DNA of 64,000 nucleotides from the NCBI RefSeq assembly GCF_004833285.1, contig NZ_STFG01000011.1, positions 58,401 through 122,400 on the forward strand. The letters run 5' to 3'. The notes below the pieces were generated by a model. That model did not search any database, was not told the DNA's origin, and saw nothing but the letters and a program-made list of their open reading frames with translations. This DNA is from Lampropedia puyangensis (GTDB lineage: Bacteria > Pseudomonadota > Gammaproteobacteria > Burkholderiales > Burkholderiaceae_C). The position numbers were made by a program, and so were the translations under genes. Positions 55,426 through 64,000 of the stretch are shown here, piece after piece; within the stretch, counting starts at the first letter, position 1; every line of letters begins with the position of its first letter.

Positions 55426-56670
55426 ATGGGTCACGCGTACTCTTTTCTGATTGCTGGCGGCGGCATCGCAGGCTTGAGCGCCAGCATTGCCCTGTCCATG
55501 CAGGGCCACACCATCAAGTTGATTGAACGTCAGTCCAACTTCTCAGAAGTCGGTGCCGGGCTGCAAATTGGTCCAAATGCATGGCGATGCTTACGAGCAT
55601 GGGGGCTCGAAGATGATCTACGCGAATACTGCAGCTTACCCAATGCACTCATGGCACGAGATTTACACGATGGGCAAACGTTGGGGCAAGTTCTACTGGG
55701 CGCTCGCAGCGTAGAACGTTATGGTGCGCCATACGCCACCTTTCTGCGCGCAGACTTGCACAAAATTTTGCTTGATCGAGCTAAACAATCCGCCTTTCTT
55801 TCCTGTGCGAATGGGTATGAAGCTATTGACGCCAACAGCCAGGACAACACCATCACAGTCGATGTCAATGGCCCCCATGGTTGGAAAGGGCAGGTAGATG
55901 CGGACGCACTGATTGCCGCTGACGGTGTTTTCAGTACGCTGAAGACTCGCATTCTCTCCAAAGAACCCGCCACTCCCAGCGGCATGACAGCCTTTCGCGG
56001 CACAATCAAGCAATCCGCACTCCCCGAGCGCCTGCGCAGCAACGCGGTCTGTGCATGGCTTGGCAAACACATGCATGTGGTCATCTACCCCGTGCTTCGG
56101 AATGAATGGCTCAACGTTGTCCTGATCGTCTCTGAAAAGCTGCTGCAAAGGCCAACGCAACGGGGCCCTGCAGACATGCAAGCGACCTTAGAGAGCTTGA
56201 CGCGCAAAAAACCTATCCACCACGAATTGCATGATCTGTTTCTTGCCCTCCAGGCTCACGGACAACCCACACATGGAGCACGATGGACCGAATGGCCATT
56301 GAGCATTTGCAAACCCATACGCTCGGCAGAAGACATCACTTCCGGCCGCACTGTTTTTGTTGGCGATGCGGCCCATCCCATGGTGCCCTTTCTCGCTCAA
56401 GGTGCGGCTATGGCGATTGAAGATGCAGAGCAGTTACAGCAAAGCATCGCGCAAAATCCCGACGATTTAACGGCGGCAATTGCACATTTCGCACAAATCC
56501 GGGCATTGCGCTGCGCTAAAGTGCAACGCCAGTCCTTGCGCAATGGAAAAATTTTTCACATGAGCGGCGCGTCCGCATGGGCACGCGATACTGCATTACA
56601 TTTAGCGCCAACGTGGGCCATGGATAAGCCTTGGCTGTATGCCCAAGGGCCTGTTCCTGTCACACGTTGA
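55426..56670 (+). CDS. FAD-dependent monooxygenase (salicylate-hydroxylase / 3-hydroxybenzoate 6-hydroxylase type)
   Basis: A 414-residue group A flavoprotein monooxygenase, NAD(P)H-dependent, that hydroxylates an aromatic ring. N-terminal Rossmann FLIAGGGIAGLSASIAL, GAGLQIGPNAWRCLRAWGL (core GAGLQIGPNAWR), DADALIAADGVFST and the FAD ribityl-binding GDAAHPMVPFLAQGA. The start is uncertain: ATG 55426 places the Rossmann fold at the N terminus as is normal, whereas ATG 55381 adds 15 residues; neither has a good ribosome site. A palindrome ATGCCA-TGT-TGGCAT (55389-55403) just before it may be an operator. Substrate unknown. Confidence 0.85.
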   Translation: MGHAYSFLIAGGGIAGLSASIALSMQGHTIKLIERQSNFSEVGAGLQIGPNAWRCLRAWGLEDDLREYCSLPNALMARDLHDGQTLGQVLLGARSVERYGAPYATFLRADLHKILLDRAKQSAFLSCANGYEAIDANSQDNTITVDVNGPHGWKGQVDADALIAADGVFSTLKTRILSKEPATPSGMTAFRGTIKQSALPERLRSNAVCAWLGKHMHVVIYPVLRNEWLNVVLIVSEKLLQRPTQRGPADMQATLESLTRKKPIHHELHDLFLALQAHGQPTHGARWTEWPLSICKPIRSAEDITSGRTVFVGDAAHPMVPFLAQGAAMAIEDAEQLQQSIAQNPDDLTAAIAHFAQIRALRCAKVQRQSLRNGKIFHMSGASAWARDTALHLAPTWAMDKPWLYAQGPVPVTR

Positions 56671-56727
56671 ACGCAATCAAAACGGCTTAGCTTGATAAAC
56701 AAGTCAAGCCATTGCGTGAGGGCACGC

Positions 56728-57057
56728 TTACTTTTTGTCCTTAACCTCTTTCTTCACGTCTGACTCTTTCTTCGTGTCGGTCGTACTACTCGTGTAGCTG
56801 ACCCCTTCTACGGTCAAACCGCCATCAGAAAGACTCTTGGCTTTGGATGCACCAATGCCTTTGACACGTCCAATCAAATCACCCCAATCGCGGAAAGCTC
56901 CACTGCTGCGCTCTTGCACAATCCGCTCGGCCGTGGCCTCTCCAATTCCTTTGACTTGGGTCAATTCTTGCGCAGTGGCTTTGTTTGCATCGACCGCAGC
57001 AAACGTTACTCCAAGCCACATGCACAGCGCCAATAAAACTGAGAATTTTTTCCACAT
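56728..57057 (-). CDS. Secreted helix-hairpin-helix protein (ComEA-like)
   Basis: A 109-residue protein: signal peptide (MWKKFSVLLALCMWLGVTFA), then a double HhH DNA-binding domain, DANKATAQELTQVKGIGEAT and LIGRVKGIGASKAKSL (cores QVKGIGEATAERI and RVKGIGASKAKSL), and a Lys/Ser/Thr-rich charged tail. ComEA-type proteins bind incoming DNA in the periplasm during competence, working with type IV pili, whose genes lie 3 kb away. GAGGAGAGGAG precedes ATG 57057. DNA uptake is inferred from family. Confidence 0.85.
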   Translation of the reverse strand: MWKKFSVLLALCMWLGVTFAAVDANKATAQELTQVKGIGEATAERIVQERSSGAFRDWGDLIGRVKGIGASKAKSLSDGGLTVEGVSYTSSTTDTKKESDVKKEVKDKK

Positions 57058-57188
57058 GTCTTGCTCCTCTCCTCGTTGTGAATAGAGCTTGATCGTAAGT
57101 CGCTCCGTATTTGGATGACCAGCGGGACATTCCCTATCACACCAAAATTTCAATCAGACAGAAAATAGTGAGTTTTGCAAGAAAGAAA

Positions 57189-57215
57189 AATGGCCTTGAA
57201 GAAGGCCATTGTGGT
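57189..57215 (-). terminator. dapB terminator
   Basis: AATGGCCTT (57189-57197), loop GAAG, AAGGCCATT (57202-57210). On the minus strand it is followed by TTTTTCTTTC. It lies 52 nt after the dapB stop. Also T-rich on the plus side. Confidence 0.82.
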
Positions 57216-57266
57216 TTTTGTCGAAATGCGTTTTAGGCACACTGCACATCTATCTGATATGTGAGA

Positions 57267-58085
57267 TCACTCGCGCAAACCCAGCACATCAAACATATCA
57301 AACAACCCCGTCTTTTGTGATGCCAGAAACTCGGCTGCGCGGATACTCCCTTGCGCATAACCGGCTCGGCTAGATGATTTGTGGCTGATTTCTATACGCT
57401 CACCAGTGCCAGCAAAGAGCACAGTATGGTCGCCCACGATATCGCCACCACGAATCGTGGCAAAACCAATGCTAGACGGATCTCGCTCCCCGGTATGGCC
57501 ATAACGCTCATAGACTGCGCAGTCTTTCAAGTCACGCCCTAAAGCACTCGCGATCACCTCTCCCATTTTGAGAGCAGTGCCTGATGGTGCATCCACTTTA
57601 TGCCGATGGTGTGCCTCGATGACCTCAATGTCATAACCTGTTGAAAGCGCCTTAGCAGCCATTTCCAGCAATTTGAAAGTCACATTCACGCCCACACTCA
57701 TATTGGGCGAGAAAACAATCGCTTGGCGCTGGGAGCATTGAGCCAATTGCGCTTTTTGCTCCTCATCAAATCCAGTTGTTCCAATGACCGTCTTAACACC
57801 CAGAGCATCGCACACCTGCAAATGCGCCAACGTTCCTTCGGGCCGGGTGAAGTCAATCAACACATCTGCGCCGGTCAAGCCTTGTTCAATCGAATCTGTA
57901 ATCAATACGCCCGTTTCACGACCCAGGAAAGCGCCAGCATCCATTCCAATCTGAGGGGAACCTGTGCGATCAAACGCCCCGCTAAGTTGGTGGCGGCCAC
58001 CTTGCAAAATGGTTTCTATCAACATATGGCCCATCCGGCCGCTGGCACCTGCAATGGCAATTTTCACGGAAGCTGCTGTAGTCAT
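57267..58085 (-). CDS. dapB: 4-hydroxy-tetrahydrodipicolinate reductase
   Basis: NAD(P)H-dependent enzyme of lysine and meso-diaminopimelate synthesis. 272 residues: nucleotide loop [28 protein letters not shown] and the signature [20 protein letters not shown] (core [13 protein letters not shown]) with catalytic His and Lys. Second gene after bamE, as in other Burkholderiales, and followed by its own terminator. Confidence 0.97.
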   Translation of the reverse strand: MTTAASVKIAIAGASGRMGHMLIETILQGGRHQLSGAFDRTGSPQIGMDAGAFLGRETGVLITDSIEQGLTGADVLIDFTRPEGTLAHLQVCDALGVKTVIGTTGFDEEQKAQLAQCSQRQAIVFSPNMSVGVNVTFKLLEMAAKALSTGYDIEVIEAHHRHKVDAPSGTALKMGEVIASALGRDLKDCAVYERYGHTGERDPSSIGFATIRGGDIVGDHTVLFAGTGERIEISHKSSSRAGYAQGSIRAAEFLASQKTGLFDMFDVLGLRE

Positions 58086-58188
58086 TTCACTCTTTACTAA
58101 TCATCAAACACAAGACCTTCGCATAGGGCATAGCGGCCTTGACATGCTCAAGCAGGCTGTGCTGTTCCAAGCAACGCCATGACTTGGT

Positions 58189-58197
58189 GGGGGGGGG
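58189..58197 (+). repeat. Nine-G homopolymer between bamE and dapB
   Basis: A run of nine G in the 126-nt gap between the two minus-strand genes (C run in the mRNA). Such tracts slip easily, but here it is outside any coding frame. Confidence 0.6.
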
Positions 58198-58211
58198 AGA
58201 AACCTTATGTG

Positions 58212-58766
58212 CTACTCAAGCGGAGGGTAACTACCACGCGGCTGAACAGCTGGCTGTGCATCTGAATCGCTGGCATCCGCACCAGATTCTGCTTTTTTTG
58301 CCGGAGCGAAGCGCTCAAGCTGCTCTGGCGTTGCTTCAAGTTTTGGAATTTTGGGTTTGTTGTTTTGAGCGCCAAGAATAGCCACAAACTCACTCTCAGA
58401 AGGCATTTCATCGCCCTCGACGCGTTCCATCACAAATCCACTGAAAAAGACAGTGAGCTTTTTCTCCTCAAACGTCAAGCCTTTACGCTTGATGGTGAAC
58501 ACATAGTCCCAGCGGTCTGCATGAAAAACGCTGGTAACCAACGGTGAGCCCAAAATATCGCGCACCTGTTCGTGGGACATTCCTGGTTTGAGCGCCTGAA
58601 CCTGTTCATTCGAGACGAAGTTGCCTTGCACAACTTCAATTTGATACGGCGTAATCGCATTGACCAGCCGATGGCTGGAGCGGTCAATGCTGCTGCAGCC
58701 AGCCAGCACACCTGCCGACAGCACAGCAACCCCCATCAGCAAACCACAAATCGATCTTTGGTACAT
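58212..58766 (-). CDS. bamE: Outer-membrane assembly lipoprotein BamE (OmlA/SmpA)
   Basis: A 184-residue lipoprotein of the BAM complex. Lipobox VLAGC with Cys24 from ATG 58766, then the core domain PYQIEVVQGNFVSNEQVQAL (core EVVQGNFVSNEQV), LKPGMSHEQVRDILGSPLVT and the DRWDYVF strand. A longer-than-usual C-terminal tail (about residues 125-184) is rich in Pro, Ala, Glu and Asp; this is common in Comamonadaceae. Divergent from fur. Confidence 0.93.
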   Translation of the reverse strand: MYQRSICGLLMGVAVLSAGVLAGCSSIDRSSHRLVNAITPYQIEVVQGNFVSNEQVQALKPGMSHEQVRDILGSPLVTSVFHADRWDYVFTIKRKGLTFEEKKLTVFFSGFVMERVEGDEMPSESEFVAILGAQNNKPKIPKLEATPEQLERFAPAKKAESGADASDSDAQPAVQPRGSYPPLE

Positions 58767-58777
58767 TGCTTGCAAAA

Positions 58778-58806
58778 GCCCCGTGATAAAAAGTTATGAT
58801 CGGGGC
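58778..58806. promoter_or_regulatory. Inverted repeat in the bamE-fur divergent promoter region
   Basis: GCCCCG (58778-58783) and CGGGGC (58801-58806) flank 17 A/T-rich bases that include TATGAT (58795-58800), a fair -10 for fur. It may be an operator over both promoters; it does not match a Fur box. Confidence 0.35.
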
Positions 58807-58876
58807 ATTGTAGCGGCAGCGTGACTGCCTTACCGAGCCTTCACTGGCTGGCTTCTTGGATGGGGACTGAACTGAA

Positions 58877-59299
58877 ATGACAAACAACATAGAGGAACTC
58901 AAAAGCACGGGCTTGAAAGCGACTCTGCCTCGGCTCAAAATTCTGGAAATTTTCCAGAAAGCCAAGCAACGGCACATGACGGCAGAAGATGTCTACCGGA
59001 TTTTGCTCGATGAGCGATCCGACATCGGCTTGGCTACGGTTTACCGCGTTTTGACGCAGTTTGAACAAGCCGGCATCTTGGATCGCCGTAACTTCGAAAG
59101 CGGCAAGGCGGTCTACGAACTCAACGAAGGGCAGCCGCATGACCACATGGTCTGCACGGCTACTGGCAAAGTTGAGGAGTTCTACGACGCAGAGATTGAG
59201 CGTCGCCTTAAAGAAATTGCAGAAGAGCGCGGCTGGACTGTTCACGACCATGCAATCACTGTCTATGGCTTCAGCCCTGGAACAGGCAATAATCGATAA
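58877..59299 (+). CDS. fur: Ferric uptake regulator Fur
   Basis: A 140-residue iron-responsive repressor. Winged helix with LKATLPRLKILEIF, DVYRILLDERSDIGLATVYRVL (core SDIGLATVYRVL), then the dimer domain with metal ligands in PHDHMVCTATGKVEEF and HDHAITVYGF. Only the first Cys of the E. coli CXXC pair is kept and the C-terminal Cys cluster is missing; the pattern resembles Pseudomonas-type Fur, which works without them. Divergent from bamE-dapB. Confidence 0.95.
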   Translation: MTNNIEELKSTGLKATLPRLKILEIFQKAKQRHMTAEDVYRILLDERSDIGLATVYRVLTQFEQAGILDRRNFESGKAVYELNEGQPHDHMVCTATGKVEEFYDAEIERRLKEIAEERGWTVHDHAITVYGFSPGTGNNR

Positions 59300-59399
59300 A
59301 AGGCAGCAATCGAAGGAAGAGCAGCCTAGCTTAATGCCAGCATTTACCGCTCCTCCAACGCCTGCACAGCGCCAACTGTCACGCAGGCCTTAGGACTTA

Positions 59400-60185
59400 T
59401 CAAGTCTGCAACTGAACGTGATCTCCCACTTGGATGCGCCCTACACTTCGTGCATAGAAGTTCATGCCAAAGCATGCGCCTTGGGCCAGTTGATGTGTTT
59501 TCGCCAAAGTTTTCAAAGGCTCTTTCTCTGGCGATAACTGGGCCGTGCCTGGGTCGAGATTTACAATCTTGCACCGTCCGCACGGTTTGAAGCCCGTCAG
59601 CAGAACCCCGCCTATCTGCACATCTTTCCATTTGTCTTCGGCATAAGGTTCCAGTCCGTCCACCACGATATTGGCGCGAAATCGCCGCATACTGACAGGG
59701 GACTGCAGTGCCTGATTGAGGGCATTCAAAGATACCTCGGAGGTCAAGAGGTAAGGGGCGCCATCAGCGAACGACAAGGTTCCCCCCCCATTGGCTGCCA
59801 AAGTGCGGTGCGGAGCCGCGCCTACATAAAACAGACGGCACGGCATTCCCATTTGATCACTCAGCCAAGCATCAGTCTCAGCGGGGCCGCTATAGGCTTG
59901 GAACTGGTCTTTCCAAACGATCACGTTGGCAAGCTCCTGATAATCTGCGCGGTGCACAACACAAGCACGCCCATTAGGGGCCCTTAAGCGCAGCCCTGTA
60001 TCGGTCAACTCCGGCTGCCACAACAACAGACTCTCGACCTCACGTGCAGTGATGAAGCGCCCAGACATATCAGCAACTAGCCACTCTCTATCGCCCACAA
60101 AGCCCTGCATTCCCACTTGCGCATGATCCACAACAATGGCCCCCATCGACTTCACGGGGTAAAGATTCAAGGCGGTCACTTTCAT
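59400..60185 (-). CDS. MOSC-domain protein (YcbX type)
   Basis: A 261-residue protein with the N-terminal MOSC_N barrel (LYPVKSMGAIVVD, GDREWLVAD) and a C-terminal MOSC domain (RFRANIVVDGLEPYAED, GFKPCGRCKIVNLDP), the last holding the Cys that would bind the molybdenum cofactor. YcbX-like proteins reduce N-hydroxylated compounds. Compared with E. coli YcbX it lacks the C-terminal 2Fe-2S ferredoxin domain. AAGGAG precedes the ATG. Confidence 0.9.
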   Translation of the reverse strand: MKVTALNLYPVKSMGAIVVDHAQVGMQGFVGDREWLVADMSGRFITAREVESLLLWQPELTDTGLRLRAPNGRACVVHRADYQELANVIVWKDQFQAYSGPAETDAWLSDQMGMPCRLFYVGAAPHRTLAANGGGTLSFADGAPYLLTSEVSLNALNQALQSPVSMRRFRANIVVDGLEPYAEDKWKDVQIGGVLLTGFKPCGRCKIVNLDPGTAQLSPEKEPLKTLAKTHQLAQGACFGMNFYARSVGRIQVGDHVQLQT

Positions 60186-60251
60186 GCGTACTCCTTAGCC
60201 ATTGGCACATTTCTCCAGGCCAAAAGAAAAGGAACTATTTTGCCGCGTAAG

Positions 60252-60695
60252 ATGCGCGCCATGTTTTACATGCTCTTCAAATCGTTGCACATATTCGTCG
60301 CCATCGCGTGGCTGCTTGGTCTTTTGGTATGTGGTGTGTTACTTCGCACTCGTGATATGTCTGCCCCTGCAGAACAGCAGTACATATTCAATTCACGCAT
60401 AGCGCTCATTGCACGCAACATCTGCCTATGGTGGGTGATGCCGGTGATGACACTGGCCCTAATTGCGGGCATCTACATGACCGTGGTGGCGGGCTGGTGG
60501 CACATGCATTGGGTCTTTATCAAGCTTAGTTGCGCCGCACTGCTTGTGGTGTTAGCAATATTTCAAGCGCGCACCGCACGTCTTTGGCAACAAAATCCAA
60601 TGGTTCTGCCCCCATCTTGGTTGGGGCTAGGGATCCCTCTGACCTTGGTACTTGGCATTGCCTTGTTATATCTGGCCTTCTCCAAGCCAATCTAA
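60252..60695 (+). CDS. CopD/HemJ-like four-helix membrane protein
   Basis: A 147-residue membrane protein with four helices (about 8-28, 55-80, 86-105, 120-142). The first helix LFKSLHIFVAIAWLLGLLV carries His and Trp in the pattern shared by CopD, DUF2269 and HemJ (HemJ is a haem-pathway protoporphyrinogen oxidase). Conserved Arg and Asn elsewhere are not clear enough to choose between them. Start ATG 60252 or 60261; the frame open to 60117 overlaps the divergent MOSC gene. Function open. Confidence 0.75.
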   Translation: MRAMFYMLFKSLHIFVAIAWLLGLLVCGVLLRTRDMSAPAEQQYIFNSRIALIARNICLWWVMPVMTLALIAGIYMTVVAGWWHMHWVFIKLSCAALLVVLAIFQARTARLWQQNPMVLPPSWLGLGIPLTLVLGIALLYLAFSKPI

Positions 60696-60704
60696 GTAAC
60701 GCGC

Positions 60705-61247
60705 TCAAGGGCGTAAAACATCCAAAGAGACGGTCACATCGCCTTTGTTACTACTCACATAAACAATTCCGTCCTGCACATTGAAGTGCAGTTCCATATT
60801 GCGCTCAGCCAAGACCGCTAAGGCTTGGCTGGCCTGCGTATCAACTGACCGCACATGCAAATTCCGGGCTTTAGCAACCTTTCCCTCTGTTGCCTTCCAC
60901 CAGATGGATTGCGTGCGCCCATATGCATAGAGCCACACCTGCTCCGCTTTACCACACGCTTTGAGAATACGCCGATCTTCTGGTAATCCCAAGTCGATCC
61001 AAGCTTCAATCGATCCCGTCAAGTCTTTTTGCCACAGTTCCGGTTCGTCCACATCACTCAAGCCTTTGGTTAGCGTCAGACGATCCTCTGCATTTGCGTG
61101 CAAGGCAAATGCGAGCAGCCGAATCATCAAACGCTCATCGGTTTCTGATGGATGCCTAGCCACAGTCAACGAATGACTGCCATAGTAATGCCGATCGTTG
61201 TCGGCAATGTGTAAGGTGGCTTTATAAATGGTGGCGTTGAGTGCCAT
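60705..61247 (-). CDS. yaeQ: YaeQ family protein
   Basis: A 180-residue protein of the YaeQ family, with a fold related to PD-(D/E)XK nucleases. Seen: ALNATIYKATLHIAD, HPSETDERLMIRLLAFAL (core ETDERLMIRLLAFAL), LGLPEDRRILKA and AYGRTQSIWW. The E. coli homologue was first noted as an RfaH-bypass suppressor; its role is not settled. Start ATG 61247 matches the family; a GTG/ATG further up (61289) adds non-conserved residues. Convergent with the CopD-like gene, 9 nt apart. Confidence 0.92.
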   Translation of the reverse strand: MALNATIYKATLHIADNDRHYYGSHSLTVARHPSETDERLMIRLLAFALHANAEDRLTLTKGLSDVDEPELWQKDLTGSIEAWIDLGLPEDRRILKACGKAEQVWLYAYGRTQSIWWKATEGKVAKARNLHVRSVDTQASQALAVLAERNMELHFNVQDGIVYVSSNKGDVTVSLDVLRP

Positions 61248-61562
61248 GTGGATACCGCTTCGAAAAAAATCAACCACGAACCATATCACGGTCCATTACG
61301 GTGGCGAATGGAACAACGGCTATTGTTTCCGTCTTCTTTCATCCGGCAGAACACAGAAACCAGCATTTCCGATGCAGCTTCCTCAATCCGCCCCCCAGAA
61401 TCAATGCGGTACGAAAAGGCTGGTCTAATCACCTTTACAAATTTCGTCCCTGAAGGGCTACTACCCCCCGTTAAGACTTAACAGTATTTGCCGCCATCTA
61501 TGTAATGCCAGCAACGTATGCCACGGATGCGCTGACCTCTACCGAGCTCCCCTCACTACCTC
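61248..61562. other. Intergenic region with a 13-bp palindrome
   Basis: About 315 bases without a supported gene between two minus-strand genes. The one structure seen is GTTAAG-A-CTTAAC at 61470-61482, a perfect odd-centred palindrome that might be an operator for yaeQ. Short open frames here lack ribosome sites and similarity. Confidence 0.5.
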
Positions 61563-62141
61563 TCAACCATTGCGCCCTAAACGCTTGGCTTTTTCAAGCC
61601 ACTTGGCGAGCTTCGCGCTATCGGCATAACGTACCGGGCTGAACGTCGTGATTTTTCTAACACGAATTCCAGTGAACTCCAGAATCGTTCGACGCGTTTG
61701 ATTATGTCCAGGAGCGCGATTGACCAGTCGGTAATACCAAGGAGGCGTATCCATCGTGACGAGAATATGTGCGGTTTTTCCCTTCAGCAACTTGTCCCAA
61801 AATGGCGAGTTGTTACGATATTGGTAAGCAAATCCCGGTAAAAACACCCGATCAAAAAATCCCTTGAGAATTGCAGGCATGCCACCCCACCAAGTGGGGT
61901 ACACCAACACGATGTGAGTGGCCCAAGTGATCAGCTCCTGTGCGAGTAGCAAATCAGATTCCAGCGGTTGCACTTTGCGGTAGCCATGATGCAGAATCGG
62001 ATCAAAATCCAGGCGCCCCACTTCCAGCCAGCGGACCTCACGCCCTGCAGACTCTGCCCCCTCCACATAGGCCTTGCCCAAACTGGCACATAAGCTCTTA
62101 CCATCAGGGTGACCCAAAATCACCAACACACGCTCTCCCAT
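61563..62141 (-). CDS. NAD(P)H-dependent flavodoxin-fold oxidoreductase (quinone-reductase type)
   Basis: A 192-residue flavoprotein of the MdaB/KefF/YwrO group that reduces quinones by two electrons. Seen: VLVILGHPDGKSLCASLG (core ILGHPDGKS), VLVYPTWWGGMPAILKGFFDRVF (core YPTWWGGMPAILKGF) and GKTAHILVTMDTP. AAAGGA lies before ATG 62141; upstream frame to 62282 crosses the terminator of the next gene and is not used. Confidence 0.9.
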   Translation of the reverse strand: MGERVLVILGHPDGKSLCASLGKAYVEGAESAGREVRWLEVGRLDFDPILHHGYRKVQPLESDLLLAQELITWATHIVLVYPTWWGGMPAILKGFFDRVFLPGFAYQYRNNSPFWDKLLKGKTAHILVTMDTPPWYYRLVNRAPGHNQTRRTILEFTGIRVRKITTFSPVRYADSAKLAKWLEKAKRLGRNG

Positions 62142-62238
62142 AGGGATCCTTTTTTTCTTTTTAAAAAGAGGATATCTTAGAGCGAGTTGCGGATTTTTCG
62201 ACACACAGCAACGCAATTGGGGAGAATTCAAATCGAAA

Positions 62239-62273
62239 AGAAAAATGCCACCGGCGCTCATACCGGTGGCATT
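62239..62273 (-). terminator. Terminator of the semialdehyde dehydrogenase gene
   Basis: AATGCCACCGG (62244-62254), 8-nt loop, CCGGTGGCATT (62263-62273); on the minus strand it runs into TTTCTTTTCG. About 100 nt after the stop codon at 62370. Confidence 0.85.
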
Positions 62274-62369
62274 CTTGATCATCGCAGTGAAAGTGAATCT
62301 GCAAGGCTTCAGCGCACCAAGCCGACTCCGGTGAAATCAGCATGTGAAAAACTGCCTCACTGCATGCAC

Positions 62370-63812
62370 TTAAATGCCCGTAATCGCGACCGCCTTGCTG
62401 ATCAGGTGCTCTTCCAAAGCCTCGTGACCGCCCTCGGTGCCTAGGCCAGAGTCCTTCACACCACCAAATGGGAACTCAGCCGATGGTGTGGCGGGTTGGT
62501 TGATCCACAACATGCCTGTTTCCACGCGATCAGCAAGTGTGTGCACGTTCTTGAACGAGCGCGTAAACGCATAGGCCGAGAGGCCAAAACTCAAACGGTT
62601 GGCTTCATTGATGGCTTCGTCTAGCTGTTTGAAGCTTCGTAAACCAGCAATCGGGCCAAACGGCTCTTCATTGAACAACATCGAATCCTTGGCAGGTTCG
62701 ACCACCAAAGTCGGTGCAAAGAAGTTACCCACATCCCCCACACGGTAGCCACCAGTGACGATATCGCCGCCCTTGACTTTGATGTCAGCAATGATTTTTT
62801 CCATCGCGGACAAGCGTCGATCGTTCGCTAATGGGCCGATTTTGGTATCAGCAGCCAAACCATCTCCGACCTTCAAGCTTTCAGAATAGCTAACGTACGC
62901 GTTCTGGAATGCCTTAGTCAAGGATTCGTGCACCAAGAAGCGGGTTGGCGCGATACAGATTTGCCCTGCATTGCGGTATTTGGCCATGCCGATGGCTTTG
63001 ACAGCCAGATCAACATCGGCATCTTCTGCCACGATTACTGGAGCATGCCCCCCCAACTCCATCACCACTTTCTTCATGTGCTCACCTGCTTTGGCAGCAA
63101 GCTGCTTGCCAACTGGAGTTGAACCAGTGAAGGTCACAAAGCGAATCACGGGACTAGCAATTAAATATTCGGAGATGTCGGCAGGGTTACCATAGACCAA
63201 GCCAATCACACCTTCAGGAATTCCCGCATCAACAAAACATTGCAAAAATGCAGCAGGTGACGCTGGGGTTTCTTCAGGCGCTTTACACAAAAAAGAACAG
63301 CCTGTTGCCAATGCAGGACCAAGCTTGCGTGTGACTTGGTTTAGGGGAAAGTTCCAAGGTGTAAAAGCAGCCACTGGGCCGATTGGTTGCTTAATCACCA
63401 TTTGGTGGCTAGCTGTATTAGCACCTGGCACGATGCGGCCATAGACACGGCGACCTTCGTCGGCAAACCACTCCGTCATATTCGCGCAATTGAGCACTTC
63501 AACCTTGGCTTCTGCCACTGGTTTACCTTGCTCAATCGTCATGATACGAGCAATGTCATCAGCACGCTGACGCAACAAAGAGGCCGCTTCGCGCATGATG
63601 CGTTGACGTTCGACAGAAGACGTTGTCCGCCATACCTCAAATCCATTTTGGGCCGCAATCAAAGCTTCATCTAAATCTGCAGTTGAGGCATGAGCGACTT
63701 TTCCAACCACTAGCCCTGTGGCCGGATTGAATACATCTTGTGTACGCCCATCAGCTGCGTCGCGCCACACATTGTTGATTAATAAGCGAGTATCAGGGTA
63801 CCGAAAAACCAT
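62370..63812 (-). CDS. gabD: NAD(P)-dependent succinate-semialdehyde dehydrogenase family protein
   Basis: A 480-residue aldehyde dehydrogenase. N-terminal [24 protein letters not shown] (core VFNPATG), [15 protein letters not shown] cofactor segment, FTGSTPVGK, catalytic Glu in [11 protein letters not shown] and Cys in [11 protein letters not shown], then [13 protein letters not shown] and [13 protein letters not shown], the last close to GabD. It oxidises succinate semialdehyde to succinate, for example from 4-aminobutyrate; related substrates such as glutarate semialdehyde are possible, and no gabT adjoins. Followed by a terminator. Confidence 0.9.
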   Translation of the reverse strand: MVFRYPDTRLLINNVWRDAADGRTQDVFNPATGLVVGKVAHASTADLDEALIAAQNGFEVWRTTSSVERQRIMREAASLLRQRADDIARIMTIEQGKPVAEAKVEVLNCANMTEWFADEGRRVYGRIVPGANTASHQMVIKQPIGPVAAFTPWNFPLNQVTRKLGPALATGCSFLCKAPEETPASPAAFLQCFVDAGIPEGVIGLVYGNPADISEYLIASPVIRFVTFTGSTPVGKQLAAKAGEHMKKVVMELGGHAPVIVAEDADVDLAVKAIGMAKYRNAGQICIAPTRFLVHESLTKAFQNAYVSYSESLKVGDGLAADTKIGPLANDRRLSAMEKIIADIKVKGGDIVTGGYRVGDVGNFFAPTLVVEPAKDSMLFNEEPFGPIAGLRSFKQLDEAINEANRLSFGLSAYAFTRSFKNVHTLADRVETGMLWINQPATPSAEFPFGGVKDSGLGTEGGHEALEEHLISKAVAITGI

Positions 63813-64000
63813 ATTGATGTCCTAGCAAACATAAAGAACGCACGTATTAGGACTTTAACCGCTATAGACATTCTTTGCATAAAACACAAGACACGCAAGC
63901 GAAGCAATTTGAAATATGGCCTACTAAGCAAGCAAACACCAGCAAAGTTCTCGCCTGCCGATCAATTTTTGAGTAGTTATATTTTCTGCAAAGCAAAACC
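63813..64000. other. Intergenic region at the right edge
   Basis: The last 188 bases are A/T-rich, upstream of the dehydrogenase gene, and show no open frame or RNA signal I can support. They should hold the promoter of the minus-strand gene. Confidence 0.5.

Noticed and set aside
58189..58197. Phase-variable poly-G tract
   Set aside because: It lies outside coding frames and between two essential genes; switching has no evident target.
58877..59299. Defective Fur because of missing CXXC and C-terminal Cys
   Set aside because: Functional Fur proteins such as that of Pseudomonas aeruginosa also keep only the first Cys; metal-binding His and Glu are present.

Overview
The window looks like chromosomal backbone of a betaproteobacterium in the order Burkholderiales, most likely family Comamonadaceae. 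The basis is protein character and gene order: bamE-dapB divergent from fur, pilB-pilC-pilD-coaE, ffh divergent from a CcsA-like/PP0621/PilS-like set, rpe divergent from apaG, a CIRCE-controlled groES-groEL pair, a Lys/Ala-rich histone H1-like protein, and tripartite-tricarboxylate (Bug) and Liv transport proteins. GC content is moderate. I see no rRNA, tRNA, CRISPR array, insertion sequence or integrase.

Layout. (1) 1-6020, minus strand: a seven-gene acyl-CoA/short-chain catabolic operon (acyl-CoA dehydrogenase, Dabb protein, SDR, hotdog thioesterase, VOC protein, MDR-type reductase, and a second SDR cut by the left edge). (2) 6148-7771, plus: a TPP riboswitch with a hairpin that can mask the ribosome binding site, followed by two different TenA-family genes. 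(3) 7904-14184: heat-shock block, with groES-groEL behind a CIRCE operator, an H1-like protein gene, and clpB behind a sigma-32-like promoter. (4) 14253-18981: accessory surface region. A PAP2 lipoprotein with a passenger-type repeat is divergent from three secreted-protein genes (beta-helix-like with a C-terminal sorting-type tail, collagen-like, and exported tail-collar). A CCATCG microsatellite lies between them. (5) 19079-23517: PilS-like kinase (no pilR beside it), PP0621, CcsA-like protein and ffh. (6) 23570-25998: MFS exporter and MarR regulator divergent from a thioesterase, with two TTGTA-N4-TACAA operators between. (7) 26174-36203: leuS, an exported protein, lptE, a GGDEF-EAL protein, and a zinc-ribbon/SPFH pair. 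(8) 36379-42316: YciA-type thioesterase, lgt, a Bug binding protein, a HerA-like ATPase and a Nudix-MBL fusion. (9) 42460-48114: livJHMGF-type ABC operon with an alpha/beta hydrolase. (10) 48178-55342: rpe, apaG, thiL, pilBCD and coaE. (11) 55426-63812: FAD monooxygenase, ComEA-like protein, dapB, bamE, fur, MOSC protein, CopD/HemJ-like protein, yaeQ, quinone-reductase-like protein and succinate-semialdehyde dehydrogenase.

Most of the window is housekeeping. The parts most worth following are the secreted collagen/collar/beta-helix cluster with its microsatellite, the riboswitch-controlled TenA_E/TenA_C pair, and the SPFH protein ending in an excisionase-like DNA-binding domain. All functions are inferred from motifs and gene order read by eye; no database search was run.
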